64,000 bases of DNA from DASPKM01 sp035628135 (lineage in GTDB: Bacteria > Bacteroidota > Bacteroidia > Chitinophagales > Chitinophagaceae), in the NCBI GenBank assembly GCA_035628135.1, contig DASPKM010000010.1:930001-994000 (forward strand), given 5' to 3'. Each line of letters starts with the position of its first letter. Position 1 is the first letter of the stretch. Position numbers and translations under genes: made by a program. Below the pieces are notes generated by a model. The model did not search any database and had not been told where the DNA came from. It was given only the letters and a program-made list of their open reading frames with translations. This document shows positions 16,662 through 25,812 of this stretch, in pieces.

Positions 16662-19600
16662 CTACATATTCCTCCTATACTGCCCGCCCACCTCATACAA
16701 CGCATGCGTAATCTGGCCCAACGAACAGTACTTCACCGTCTCCATCAACTCCGCAAACAAATTACCATTATTAATAGCCACCTGCTGCAAGCGAGACAAC
16801 ATTTCCGGAGCTCGGGACTCATTACGTTTATGAAATGCCTTGAGATTAGCGATCTGCTGCTCCTTTTCCTCCGTAGTACTCCGTATAACCTCACCAGGCA
16901 ACACAGTAGGAGAGCCCTTCTTATTTAAAAAAGTATTTACACCAATCAACGGTAACTCACCGGTGTGTTTCAGGCTCTCATAATACAAGCTTTCTTCTTG
17001 TATCTTATTCCGCTGATACATCCGCTCCATAGCTCCCAACACACCACCACGCTCGGTTAACCGGTCAAACTCGGCCATCACCGCCTCTTCTACTAAATCG
17101 GTCAACTCCTCGATAATAAAGGAGCCTTGAATAAAGTTCTCGGTTTTAGCAGAGCCTAATTCTCTATTAATGATTAACTGAATAGCCATCGCTCTGCGTA
17201 CACTTTCCTCCGTAGGAGTAGTAATTGCTTCGTCGTAGGCATTGGTGTGCAAAGAATTGCAATTGTCGTAGATGGCGTATAAAGCCTGCAAAGTGGTCCG
17301 GATATCATTAAAATCTATCTCCTGCGCATGCAGGCTCCGCCCACTCGTTTGAATATGATATTTTAATTTTTGAGAGCGGCTGTTAGCATTATACTTATAC
17401 TTCATCGCCTTGGCCCAAACCCTGCGGGCAACACGCCCAATCACGCTATACTCGGGGTCCATGCCATTACTGAAAAAGAAAGAAAGATTAGGCGCGAAGT
17501 CATCTATATGCATGCCCCGGCTCAAATAATACTCTACATATGTAAACCCATTGGATAATGTGAAAGCCAATTGGCTAATAGGATTAGCCCCGGCCTCAGC
17601 AATATGATATCCACTGATAGATACACTGTAAAAGTTCCGGATCTTATGATTGATAAAATATTCCTGCACATCGCCCATCAGCTTCAACGCAAACTCGGTA
17701 GAGAAAATGCAAGTATTCTGTGCCTGGTCTTCCTTTAAAATATCCGCCTGCACCGTTCCACGCACCTGCGATAATGCATCGGCTTTTATCTTTTCATATA
17801 CTTCCCTGGGCAATACTTCGTCACCGCTAAAGCCCAGCAATTTTAATCCCAAGCCATCATTTCCATCAGGCAATCTTTCAGGAGCGGCAGGATCATAATA
17901 CGCAGGCCTTTGAAGATGTTTATACTTCTGCGCAAACTTGTCATTCACCATAGGCCATTTGCCATTCGACTCAATCCATTTCTCGCACTGCTGGTCAATG
18001 GCCGCATTCATAAAGAAGGCCAGTATGATCGGCGCTGGACCATTAATGGTCATGCTCACCGATGTACGTGGATCACAAAGATCAAAACCACTGTATAATT
18101 TCTTGGCATCGTCAACCGTTGCAATGCTTACACCAGAGTTGCCGATCTTACCATAAATATCAGGACGCACAGCAGGGTCTTCGCCGTACAAGGTTACGCT
18201 ATCGAACGCGGTAGACAAACGCTTCGCAGGCTGGTCCAACGATACATAGTGAAACCTTTTGTTCGTACGCTCCGGAGCGCCCTCGCCTGCAAACATCCTC
18301 GTAGGGTCTTCTTCCGCACGCTTCAATGGAAACACTCCCGAAGTATAAGGAAACTTGCCAGGGAAGTTCTCCTGCAACCGCCACAACAATACATCGCCCC
18401 AATCATTAAAGCGCGGCACTGCGATCTTGGCGATCTTCGTGTGCGATAAGGATTCAGTATATAAAGGCTGCTTGATGATCTTGCCCCTTACATCATACTC
18501 AAAAAATTCTTTGCGGTATAATTCCTTGGTGGCTTCCCACTCGTCAACTAGTTTCTTGCAAACGGGGAACAATTGCTTTTCGTGCAATCCAATCTCTTTC
18601 TCAAGCGCTGCAACATCGCCGCCCGATGCTTTCAACAAATCCAACGCACCTCTCAAGCGGTATAATTTACTTGCAATAGCAGCCTGCTCCCTCGCCAACT
18701 GGTTATACTTGCGCACTTCATCAGATATCTCGGAAAGATACCGCACACGCTTCGGAGGAATGATCAAAGATTTCATCGTCTCCTCCTCTTCCTCCTTCTC
18801 TCCTTTTACCGCTTCCTCAACATTTCCAAACCTCAGGCCTATCTTTTTCTCTATTGCCTCCATCAACTTATCGAACAGCTTATTCACGCCTGCATCATTG
18901 AACTGCGCAGCAATGGTACCTAACACCGGCAGCTCGTCATCCTTTGCAGTCCACAATTGATGGTTACGCTTGTATTGCTTGCGCACATCTGCCAATGCAT
19001 CCAAAGCGCCAGCCTTATCAAATTTGTTGATCGCAATAACATCGGCATAATCCAGCATGTTGATCTTCTCCAACTGCGATGCCGCTCCGTACTCCGGCGT
19101 CATCACATACAAGCTCACATCGCAATGATCTAAGATCGATGCGTCGCTTTGACCAACACCAGCAGATTCCAGAATAATCAAATCAAAACCTGCGGCTTTC
19201 GTAATGGCGAGCGCCTCCTCCACAGCACCACTTAATGCCTTATCGCTTTCCCGTGTAGCCAAAGAGCGCATATATGCACGCGGGTTTGAAATGGAATTCA
19301 TGCGGATGCGGTCACCCAACAATGCGCCACCTGTTTTTTTCTTGGAAGGGTCCACTGAAATGACCGCGATGGTCTTGTCCTCGTATGCGTTCAAAAACCT
19401 TCTTACTATCTCATCGGTCACGCTACTCTTACCCGCGCCACCAGTGCCGGTGATGCCTAACACGGGCCGCTTTACGTCATTATCTGATTTGAATTGCTCG
19501 GGATTTACAGAAGCTCCATTCAATTCATGATTGATTCCATTTTCAGCCAGTGTAATTGCGCGGGCAATTCTCCGGATGTCTTTCTTCTCACCCAGCACCG

Positions 19601-20129
19601 TTTGGCCATTCCATTTCTTGGGCGCCTGCCAATAGTCGGTATGCTGCCAATCGCTTTCATCCGATATATTACCGGCAGTAGCCTTGGACGCTACAGCTTT
19701 AACAGCAGGAGCGCACTGCCTTATCACGTCCTCTATCATTCCTTCCAATCCCATTTTTCTGCCATCATCAGGACTATAAATGCGCGTGATACCATACTGA
19801 TGCAATTCCCTGATCTCCTCGGGTAATATCGTTCCGCCTCCGCCCCCAAATATTTTAATATGGCCGCAACCATTCTCTTCCAGCAGGTCCTTCATGTATT
19901 TAAAAAATTCCACGTGCCCGCCCTGGTAGCTGGTAATGGCGATGCCCTGCACATCTTCTTCGATGGCGCACTCCACAATCTCCGCCACCGACCGGTTATG
20001 GCCCAAATGAATGATCTCCGCGCCCTTGCTCTGCAAAATGCGCCGCATAATGTTGATGGCGGCATCATGCCCGTCGAACAAACTGGCGGCGGTAACTATA
20101 CGAACCTTGGGATTTGGAATAGGTGCCAT
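16662..20129 (-). CDS. icmF: Fused isobutyryl-CoA mutase (IcmF)
   Basis: 1155-aa fusion that interconverts isobutyryl-CoA and n-butyryl-CoA (or related acyl-CoAs) with adenosylcobalamin and carries its own G-protein chaperone. Order: B12-binding domain (about 8-145) with LFDGHD (axial His21) and GGGGTILPEEI; MeaB-like GTPase (about 215-450) with P-loop GTGGAGKSS, DPSKKKTGGALLGDRIRM, ESAGVGQSD and NKFDKAGA; linker; and the mutase TIM barrel (about 590-1155) with SVSISGYHIAEAGANP and RVARRVWAKAM. Domain order is typical of IcmF and unlike separate MutA/MutB. The open frame begins at a TTG 12 nt earlier; the ATG at 20129 gives MAPIPNPKVRIVTAA. Alternative: a related fused mutase for pivalyl- or isovaleryl-CoA. 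Confidence 0.93.
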   Translation of the reverse strand: MAPIPNPKVRIVTAASLFDGHDAAINIMRRILQSKGAEIIHLGHNRSVAEIVECAIEEDVQGIAITSYQGGHVEFFKYMKDLLEENGCGHIKIFGGGGGTILPEEIRELHQYGITRIYSPDDGRKMGLEGMIEDVIRQCAPAVKAVASKATAGNISDESDWQHTDYWQAPKKWNGQTVLGEKKDIRRIARAITLAENGINHELNGASVNPEQFKSDNDVKRPVLGITGTGGAGKSSVTDEIVRRFLNAYEDKTIAVISVDPSKKKTGGALLGDRIRMNSISNPRAYMRSLATRESDKALSGAVEEALAITKAAGFDLIILESAGVGQSDASILDHCDVSLYVMTPEYGAASQLEKINMLDYADVIAINKFDKAGALDALADVRKQYKRNHQLWTAKDDELPVLGTIAAQFNDAGVNKLFDKLMEAIEKKIGLRFGNVEEAVKGEKEEEEETMKSLIIPPKRVRYLSEISDEVRKYNQLAREQAAIASKLYRLRGALDLLKASGGDVAALEKEIGLHEKQLFPVCKKLVDEWEATKELYRKEFFEYDVRGKIIKQPLYTESLSHTKIAKIAVPRFNDWGDVLLWRLQENFPGKFPYTSGVFPLKRAEEDPTRMFAGEGAPERTNKRFHYVSLDQPAKRLSTAFDSVTLYGEDPAVRPDIYGKIGNSGVSIATVDDAKKLYSGFDLCDPRTSVSMTINGPAPIILAFFMNAAIDQQCEKWIESNGKWPMVNDKFAQKYKHLQRPAYYDPAAPERLPDGNDGLGLKLLGFSGDEVLPREVYEKIKADALSQVRGTVQADILKEDQAQNTCIFSTEFALKLMGDVQEYFINHKIRNFYSVSISGYHIAEAGANPISQLAFTLSNGFTYVEYYLSRGMHIDDFAPNLSFFFSNGMDPEYSVIGRVARRVWAKAMKYKYNANSRSQKLKYHIQTSGRSLHAQEIDFNDIRTTLQALYAIYDNCNSLHTNAYDEAITTPTEESVRRAMAIQLIINRELGSAKTENFIQGSFIIEELTDLVEEAVMAEFDRLTERGGVLGAMERMYQRNKIQEESLYYESLKHTGELPLIGVNTFLNKKGSPTVLPGEVIRSTTEEKEQQIANLKAFHKRNESRAPEMLSRLQQVAINNGNLFAELMETVKYCSLGQITHALYEVGGQYRRNM

Positions 20130-20134
20130 ATAGA

Positions 20135-20156
20135 CTAACAATTGTTAGCAAATGTA
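20135..20156 (-). promoter_or_regulatory. icmF promoter -7 element with an abutting palindromic operator
   Basis: TACATTTG (minus strand, 20156-20149) is followed at once by the perfect 14-bp palindrome CTAACAATTGTTAG (20135-20148), 5 bp before the ATG. A dyad placed over the transcription start is the classic position for a repressor of TetR or MarR type. The half-site is CTAACAA. Confidence 0.55.
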
Positions 20157-20359
20157 GCTAAAAATCAGCGTTGCGGATAAGCTAAAAGGTACTATTGGCA
20201 GCGGGATATGTACCAATTGACAAACCGTAAAAAACACAACATATTTAGAGACGCCGGGCGTGCAATGGTGTTTAAAGTTTCGTGCAATATGCTGAAAGGC
20301 AAGGCAAGCCGTGTTCATAACCCGTAACTTTTCATATATTGAAAACTCAACCGACCACT

Positions 20360-22390
20360 ATGCTCCGCAAACTCTTCCTGTTGATTGCTTTATGCCTGTT
20401 GTTACACGCCGGTAACGCGCAAGACCCCTGGAAAATTTCGGCTTCCAATATCAACCCGCAAGGCTATTACGGCATTACTGTCGCTAATGGAATGATCGGC
20501 ATTGTTTCATCGCCCGAACCTTTCAAGGTAAAAGACGTCGTGCTTGCCGGCGCATACGACCTCTACGGACGCGGAAGAGTCAGCAATTTCCTGCGCAGCT
20601 TCAACCTGCTGAACATGTATCTCGATATCGATGGAAGACGCATCGACAACCGCAACAGCACCAACCTTCGCCAGGAACTGGACATGCGCAATGCGGCCTT
20701 TACTTCCTCTTTCGATCACACCGACAAGGCATCGGTTACCTATACGTATTATTCGCTCAGGCACCTTCCTTTTACAGTGTTGATGGACATTTCCATCACC
20801 GCTAAAAAAGACATCACCATCGGCGGTGCCAGCGTGATGGAAGCGCCCGACGCACTCAAAGACGTTCAGAATTATTACAATGAAATCGACCGCCCGCACG
20901 TGGTCATCAGTTTGCTTACCTCCGCAGCGAAAAGTCCTACCGGCAAGTTGCTGATGTGCGCGTCCAATACTTTTTTATTCAGTGAACATCATGGCGCGGA
21001 GCCGCGGGTCATCCACGAAATGTGGGATAATAATATGCACCTGATGAAGTTCACTAAAAAAATAGCGGCTGGTGAAACGTACCGCTTCAGCATTGCGGGA
21101 TCGTCCATTACCTCATCACACCACGATGATCCGCTGAATGAAGCGGAACGCCTTACCATCTTCGCGAAGCTGGAAGGGCGCGACCGACTCCTGCAATTTC
21201 ACCGCAGGGCCTGGGACGAACTATGGAAAAGTGATATCATCATAGAAGGCGATCCGCAAAGCCAGCAGGACGTGCACAGCATGCTGTATCATCTTTATTC
21301 TTTTTCAAGAGAAGGCACGGCCCTGTCTCCTTCACCGATGGGATTATCAGGATTGGGATACAATGGACACGTGTTCTGGGATACGGAGCTTTGGATGTTC
21401 CCCTCTATTTTGGTAATGCAGCCCGAGATCGCAAAATCGCTGGTCGAATACCGTTATCAACGATTGGAAGCCGCGCGCCGCAATGCCTTTGCGCACGGAT
21501 ATAAAGGCGCCATGTTCCCATGGGAAAGCGCAGAGACCGGCGTGGAGGAAACACCGGTATGGGCATTGAGCGGTCCCTTCGAACACCACATTACCGCGTG
21601 CGTGGGCATTGCGGCGTGGAATTACTATTGCGTAACGCAGGATAAGAATTGGCTGCGCGAAAGGGGCTATCCTATTCTTTCCGCAACCGCCGATTTCTGG
21701 GCATCGAGGGTTGAACGCAACGGTCCCGGTAAATACGATATCAAAAACGTCGTCGCCGCCGACGAGTGGGCCGAGAACGTAGACAACAACGCATTTACCA
21801 ATGCCGCCGCCAAGGCCAACCTGCAATATGCCACCGAAGCCGCCAAGCTCATCGGGCTTACGCCCAATGCTGATTGGGCGCACGTGGCCGCAAACATTCC
21901 CATCTTAAAACTTGAAAACGGCGTTACCCGCGAGCACGCAACGTATAAAGGGGAGGGCATCAAGCAGGCCGACGTAAACCTGCTGGCCTATCCGTTGAAA
22001 GAAGTAACCGATCCCAAGCAAATCAAAAAAGACCTTGAATATTACGAGACCCGTGTGCCCAATGAAGGCACTCCCGCCATGACGCAGGCCATCTTTACCT
22101 TATTATATGCAAGATTGGGCGATGGCGAGAAGGCCTGGCATTTCTTCCAGGACGCCTACCTGCCCAACCTTAATCCACCTTTTCGCGTGATAGCGGAAAC
22201 CAAAGGCGGCACTAACCCGTATTTCGCTACGGGGGCGGGCGGCATTATTCAAAGCCTGCTGATGGGGTTCGGGGGGCTGGAGATTACGCGCAAGGGCCTT
22301 GTGCAGGTAAAGTCTACGCTGCCTAAGCATTGGAAGAGCCTGACCATCACGGGCGTAGGGCCGGAAAGGAAGAATTTTACGGTAAGATAG
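20360..22390 (+). CDS. Exported glycoside hydrolase family 65 protein (trehalase/kojibiose-type clan)
   Basis: 676 aa from ATG 20360, with signal peptide MLRKLFLLIALCLLLHAGNA. An N-terminal beta-sandwich (about 25-290) leads into an alpha/alpha-barrel with GYNGHVFWDTELWMFPSI and GYKGAMFPWESAETG, and the GH65 signature DEWAENVDNNAFTN, in which the Glu of DEW is the expected general acid. A short beta cap ends the protein. GH65 contains trehalose/kojibiose/maltose phosphorylases and hydrolases such as acid trehalase and glucosylgalactosyl-hydroxylysine glucosidase; an exported hydrolase of alpha-glucosides is likely. A trehalase gene follows 3.4 kb downstream on the same strand. Confidence 0.88.
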   Translation: MLRKLFLLIALCLLLHAGNAQDPWKISASNINPQGYYGITVANGMIGIVSSPEPFKVKDVVLAGAYDLYGRGRVSNFLRSFNLLNMYLDIDGRRIDNRNSTNLRQELDMRNAAFTSSFDHTDKASVTYTYYSLRHLPFTVLMDISITAKKDITIGGASVMEAPDALKDVQNYYNEIDRPHVVISLLTSAAKSPTGKLLMCASNTFLFSEHHGAEPRVIHEMWDNNMHLMKFTKKIAAGETYRFSIAGSSITSSHHDDPLNEAERLTIFAKLEGRDRLLQFHRRAWDELWKSDIIIEGDPQSQQDVHSMLYHLYSFSREGTALSPSPMGLSGLGYNGHVFWDTELWMFPSILVMQPEIAKSLVEYRYQRLEAARRNAFAHGYKGAMFPWESAETGVEETPVWALSGPFEHHITACVGIAAWNYYCVTQDKNWLRERGYPILSATADFWASRVERNGPGKYDIKNVVAADEWAENVDNNAFTNAAAKANLQYATEAAKLIGLTPNADWAHVAANIPILKLENGVTREHATYKGEGIKQADVNLLAYPLKEVTDPKQIKKDLEYYETRVPNEGTPAMTQAIFTLLYARLGDGEKAWHFFQDAYLPNLNPPFRVIAETKGGTNPYFATGAGGIIQSLLMGFGGLEITRKGLVQVKSTLPKHWKSLTITGVGPERKNFTVR

Positions 22391-22637
22391 GGATTTTTGA
22401 TAGGGTTATCCGGAAGCGCGAGTTGAGAGGAAAGGGGTATATCGGGTTGAAATGGGAGGTTGTGTGGCCCGATGGGATTTCGGATAATTGTTCAGGACAT
22501 ATCCGAGTCAATCCGGCTACGGTTTCAACTAAGTTTTGGGGTATCAATATCCAGGGAATACACAGCGCCTCGGTTATCCGAACGGCGCGTCCGGATGAAT
22601 GGCTCAAAGCTTTTAGCTTAATTTACTATCTTTAAAA

Positions 22638-22682
22638 ATCAGCGATCCGTGTAATCCTATAATCTTTCCTTAATCTGTGATC
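22638..22682 (+). repeat. Intergenic repeat family C, copy supplying a GTG start
   Basis: Contains GTGTAATCCTATAATC and ends TTAATCTGTGATC. The GTG within the last block is the start codon of the gene at 22677. The preceding 247 bp after GH65 contain an open but unconvincing frame and otherwise nothing that I recognise. Confidence 0.65.
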
Positions 22683-23225
22683 AAGAAACTGACCGCCATA
22701 TCGCTCATTGCACTGCTCGTGTTCAACTGGTACGGGTACCGCGTGCTCATGAACTACCTGGAGGACAAAGCCACTACCCAACTACAGGTTAAGCTGGATA
22801 AACAACAATACGACGAATCATCCCTCATCACCATACGCATCCCGCTCAACATGCCTTACATCACGGATTGGGATGATTTTGAATCGCATTACGGCGAAAC
22901 TGAGATCGATGGCGTTCACTACAAATACGTAAAACGCAAAGTAGAGCGCGGCGAGTTGGTATTGCTGTGCATTCCCAATGCGGAAAAAACAATGATCAGC
23001 GATGCAAAGGACAATTTCTTCAAACTGGTGAATGACCTGCAACAACCCACCGGCAAAAAAGATTCAAAGGGCCATACCGTAAAAATTCCCTTCAGCGATT
23101 ACATTGCCGATCAACCGGCCGGCATTAAAATACTGGCAAGCACGCACACATCCGTGCATGTCAATTATCACTTCTTTATTCCTTCCGCTTTCATCGAAGT
23201 GCCTGCGCAACCGCCCGAGTGTTAA
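22677..23225 (+). CDS. Hypothetical protein with N-terminal membrane anchor
   Basis: 182 aa starting at GTG 22677, MIKKLTAISLIALLVFNWYG, which is a signal anchor or uncleaved signal. The rest is a mixed alpha/beta domain with many charged residues and no motif known to me; IPLNMPYITDWDDFESHYGE and HVNYHFFIPSAFIEVPAQPPEC (C-terminal Cys) stand out. The start codon lies within a dispersed intergenic repeat, and no ATG exists near the N-terminus, so the repeat appears to have been recruited as the translation start. It is followed 53 bp later by the haloperoxidase-like gene. Confidence 0.65.
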   Translation: MIKKLTAISLIALLVFNWYGYRVLMNYLEDKATTQLQVKLDKQQYDESSLITIRIPLNMPYITDWDDFESHYGETEIDGVHYKYVKRKVERGELVLLCIPNAEKTMISDAKDNFFKLVNDLQQPTGKKDSKGHTVKIPFSDYIADQPAGIKILASTHTSVHVNYHFFIPSAFIEVPAQPPEC

Positions 23226-23278
23226 GCGCCATAATCAATGGTTTATTTTTTTCATTTATCATTCCAATACTGTAACCT

Positions 23279-24619
23279 ATGCGCATGTGCTTTGTGGCTG
23301 CATGCCTGTTGATGCTGCTGGCATCGTGCAGGCAGGAGCAGGATCATACAAAATATACCAACGACCCTTTACTATATTGTAAAAGCGTGAAGCGGCTGAA
23401 CAACGTGGTGCTGGAAAATAATTTCCCGCCCATGATCGCGTCCCGCAATTATGCCTATGCGAACATCGCCGCTTATGAAGTGATCGCCGCCGGCGACCAA
23501 CGCTTCGTGTCACTGGCAGGACAAATAAAACACCTGCCCCCATTGCCAACATTGGATACCACCAATGTCGATTTTCATTTTGCCAGCATACTTGCATTCT
23601 GCAAAGTGGGAGAGGCTGTTACTTTCCCCGAAGGCAGCATGCAGGATTATGTAGATCAGCTAAAACACGATGCGGACAGCGCCGGCATGCCCAACAAAGT
23701 AATGCAGGCGTCGCAAGCATTTGCCGACAGCGTGGCCGCGCACATCCTTAAATGGAGCAAGGGCGATAACTACGCGCAAACCCGCAGCGCATCCAAATAC
23801 AGCGTAAGCGAAGTGCCGGGCCGCTGGGTGCCAACGCCTCCCATGTACGCGCAAGCCGTGGAACCGCATTGGATGAAAGTAAGATCGCTGGTGATCGATA
23901 GCTGCTCCCAGTTCAGGTGCCCCGTACCGCCTGTGTACGACGTCGTGAAAAAGGACGCAGATTTTTACCGGGCGATGTGGGAAGTGAAAACAGTTGGCGA
24001 CAGCCTTACCGAGGAACAAAAGCACATTGCAGACTTCTGGGACGACAATCCATTTAAAATGAACGTGCAGGGCCACGTGATGTTTGCCACGAAAAAATTC
24101 TCGCCCGCCGGGCATTGGATGAATATCGTGGGCATTGCATCGCAAAAGGCAAATGCAGACTTTGCAACAACGGTCTGTGCTTACACTGAAACGGCCATTG
24201 CCCTGTACGATGGTTTTATCGCCTGTTGGGATGAAAAATACCGTTCCAACCTGGTAAGGCCTGAAACGGTCATTAATAACATCGACGCCATGTGGCGCCC
24301 TTATATTCAAACGCCTCCCTTTCCTTCTTACCCGAGCGGGCACTCTGTTATCAGCGCCGCCGCAGCAGAAGTAATGACACACTTATACGGCGATAACCTG
24401 TCGTTTACCGATACTTCCTTGTTGGAGTTCGGCATTAAAAGCAGGCAGATAGAGTCGTTCAGGAAGGCAGCGGTGGAAGCGGGCATGTCGCGCCTGTACG
24501 GCGGCATCCATTACCGCTTCGACCTGGATGAAGGCAATAAAATGGGCAAGCAGATCGGGGAACTTATTGTACGACGATTGGAAATGCGCAGGGACACTAC
24601 CGCGCAACTTAACCGCTAA
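23279..24619 (+). CDS. Lipoprotein of the vanadium-haloperoxidase/PAP2 family
   Basis: 446 aa. The N-terminus MRMCFVAACLLMLLASC is a lipoprotein signal with lipobox LLASC. The C-terminal half carries the vanadate/phosphate pocket of this family: RPETVINNIDAMWRPY, FPSYPSGHSVISAAAAEV (PSGHS) and MSRLYGGIHYRFD with the last catalytic His. Members are haloperoxidases or acid phosphatases; the two cannot be told apart here. The protein is probably anchored in the outer or inner membrane facing the periplasm. It is followed 9 bp later by a barrel-like gene, so the two form an operon and may act together at the outer membrane. Confidence 0.85.
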   Translation: MRMCFVAACLLMLLASCRQEQDHTKYTNDPLLYCKSVKRLNNVVLENNFPPMIASRNYAYANIAAYEVIAAGDQRFVSLAGQIKHLPPLPTLDTTNVDFHFASILAFCKVGEAVTFPEGSMQDYVDQLKHDADSAGMPNKVMQASQAFADSVAAHILKWSKGDNYAQTRSASKYSVSEVPGRWVPTPPMYAQAVEPHWMKVRSLVIDSCSQFRCPVPPVYDVVKKDADFYRAMWEVKTVGDSLTEEQKHIADFWDDNPFKMNVQGHVMFATKKFSPAGHWMNIVGIASQKANADFATTVCAYTETAIALYDGFIACWDEKYRSNLVRPETVINNIDAMWRPYIQTPPFPSYPSGHSVISAAAAEVMTHLYGDNLSFTDTSLLEFGIKSRQIESFRKAAVEAGMSRLYGGIHYRFDLDEGNKMGKQIGELIVRRLEMRRDTTAQLNR

Positions 24620-24628
24620 AAACTTGTT

Positions 24629-25720
24629 ATGAGAAATTGCATTTTACTTTTATCAATACTGCTGTTTGGCACAGCCGAAGCATATCCACAGGGTTGCGTT
24701 GCCATACGCAGCACCGCGGCCACCTGCACCCGTCAAACAGCCGACCAGCATGCTGCCAAGGGCTGGCAGCTCAACACTTCTTACCGTTACTTCCGCTCTT
24801 ACAAACATTTTGTGGGCAAGGAAGAACAGAAGGAGCGCACCGAGCACAATACGGAAGTGGTAAACTGGTCGCACTCCGTAACGTTTTCATTGGTCAGGCA
24901 TTTCAACAACCGCTGGTCGCTTTCATTGGATGTGCCGATTCTGGGCAACAAACGTTCATCCCTATACGAACATGGCGGCAACAGCGGCGGGCCCGCCGCA
25001 AGGCATAACACGCGTTCCTTTGGATTGGGTGATATCCGCATTGCCGGCTACCGCTGGCTGCTGGACCCCACCAAGAACATGAAGGGCAACATACAATTAG
25101 GCCTTGGGTTGAAGCTGGCCACCGGTGATTACCAATACCAGGACTTTTTTGTAAAAGCAGATGGTACAAAGGTCCTTGGTCCCGTTGACCAATCCATTCA
25201 ACTGGGCGATGGCGGAACAGGGTTTACTACCGAATTGAATGGTTACTATAATTTTTCATCCCGCGTAGGCGTGTATGGCAATTTTTATTACCTGTTCAAC
25301 CCGCGCGAACAAAACGGAACCAGCACAGCGAGAGGTGGAACGCCTTCGGCTACTGCATTGTTATACAATACCAGCACCATGAGCGTGCCGGACCAGGTGA
25401 TGGCCAGGTTAGGCGCCAACATCAACATCAACAGGTTTTCGTTTTCGGCAGGCGGGAGGGTAGAAGGCATTCCATCCAAAGACGCGATCGGTGGCAGCGG
25501 AGGTTTCAGGAGACCGGGATACGTTGTTAGCATAGAGCCGGGCGTGAGCTATTCCATGCAAAAGTTCACCGCTTTTGTTACTTTGCCGTTTGCAGTGGAA
25601 AGGAACCGTACGCAAAGCCAGGCAGATAAGGCTAGGACAGCAGCTACCGGCGTGTATGCGCATGGAGATGCGGCCTTCGCCGATTATTTAGTGAATATTG
25701 GGTTTAGCGTGAAGTTGTAG
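24629..25720 (+). CDS. Exported barrel-like protein paired with the haloperoxidase homologue
   Basis: 363 aa with signal peptide MRNCILLLSILLFGTAEAYP. The mature N-terminus is unusual: GCVAIRSTAATC, two cysteines ten residues apart that could form a disulfide. The remainder has long alternating strands with turns (WQLNTSYRYFRSYKHF, WSHSVTFSLVRHFNNRWSLSLDVPIL, GLGDIRIAGYRWLLDP, VGVYGNFYYLFNP, FSFSAGGRVEG) and ends NIGFSVKL, as in outer-membrane transporters of the phenol-degradation MetA/COG4313 type. Start 9 bp after the haloperoxidase stop suggests one operon. A strong terminator follows. Substrate unknown. Confidence 0.75.
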   Translation: MRNCILLLSILLFGTAEAYPQGCVAIRSTAATCTRQTADQHAAKGWQLNTSYRYFRSYKHFVGKEEQKERTEHNTEVVNWSHSVTFSLVRHFNNRWSLSLDVPILGNKRSSLYEHGGNSGGPAARHNTRSFGLGDIRIAGYRWLLDPTKNMKGNIQLGLGLKLATGDYQYQDFFVKADGTKVLGPVDQSIQLGDGGTGFTTELNGYYNFSSRVGVYGNFYYLFNPREQNGTSTARGGTPSATALLYNTSTMSVPDQVMARLGANININRFSFSAGGRVEGIPSKDAIGGSGGFRRPGYVVSIEPGVSYSMQKFTAFVTLPFAVERNRTQSQADKARTAATGVYAHGDAAFADYLVNIGFSVKL

Positions 25721-25742
25721 GAATTAACATTGACCCATGGTT

Positions 25743-25776
25743 AAAACGGATAAATCACTTTAGATTTATCCGTTTT
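25743..25776. terminator. Strong terminator after the haloperoxidase/barrel operon
   Basis: Perfect 13-bp inverted repeat AAAACGGATAAAT (25743-25755) and ATTTATCCGTTTT (25764-25776) with an 8-nt loop; the 3' arm ends in a T run continued by TATT. Confidence 0.8.
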
Positions 25777-25812
25777 TATTTCTATAAATTGAGATGCAAA
25801 AAACGGTCACCA

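Noticed and set aside
22330..22635. Open frame of 101 codons overlapping the end of the GH65 gene
   Set aside because: It overlaps the GH65 tail in another frame, has an irregular composition and no normal start, and ends inside a repeat-bearing spacer.
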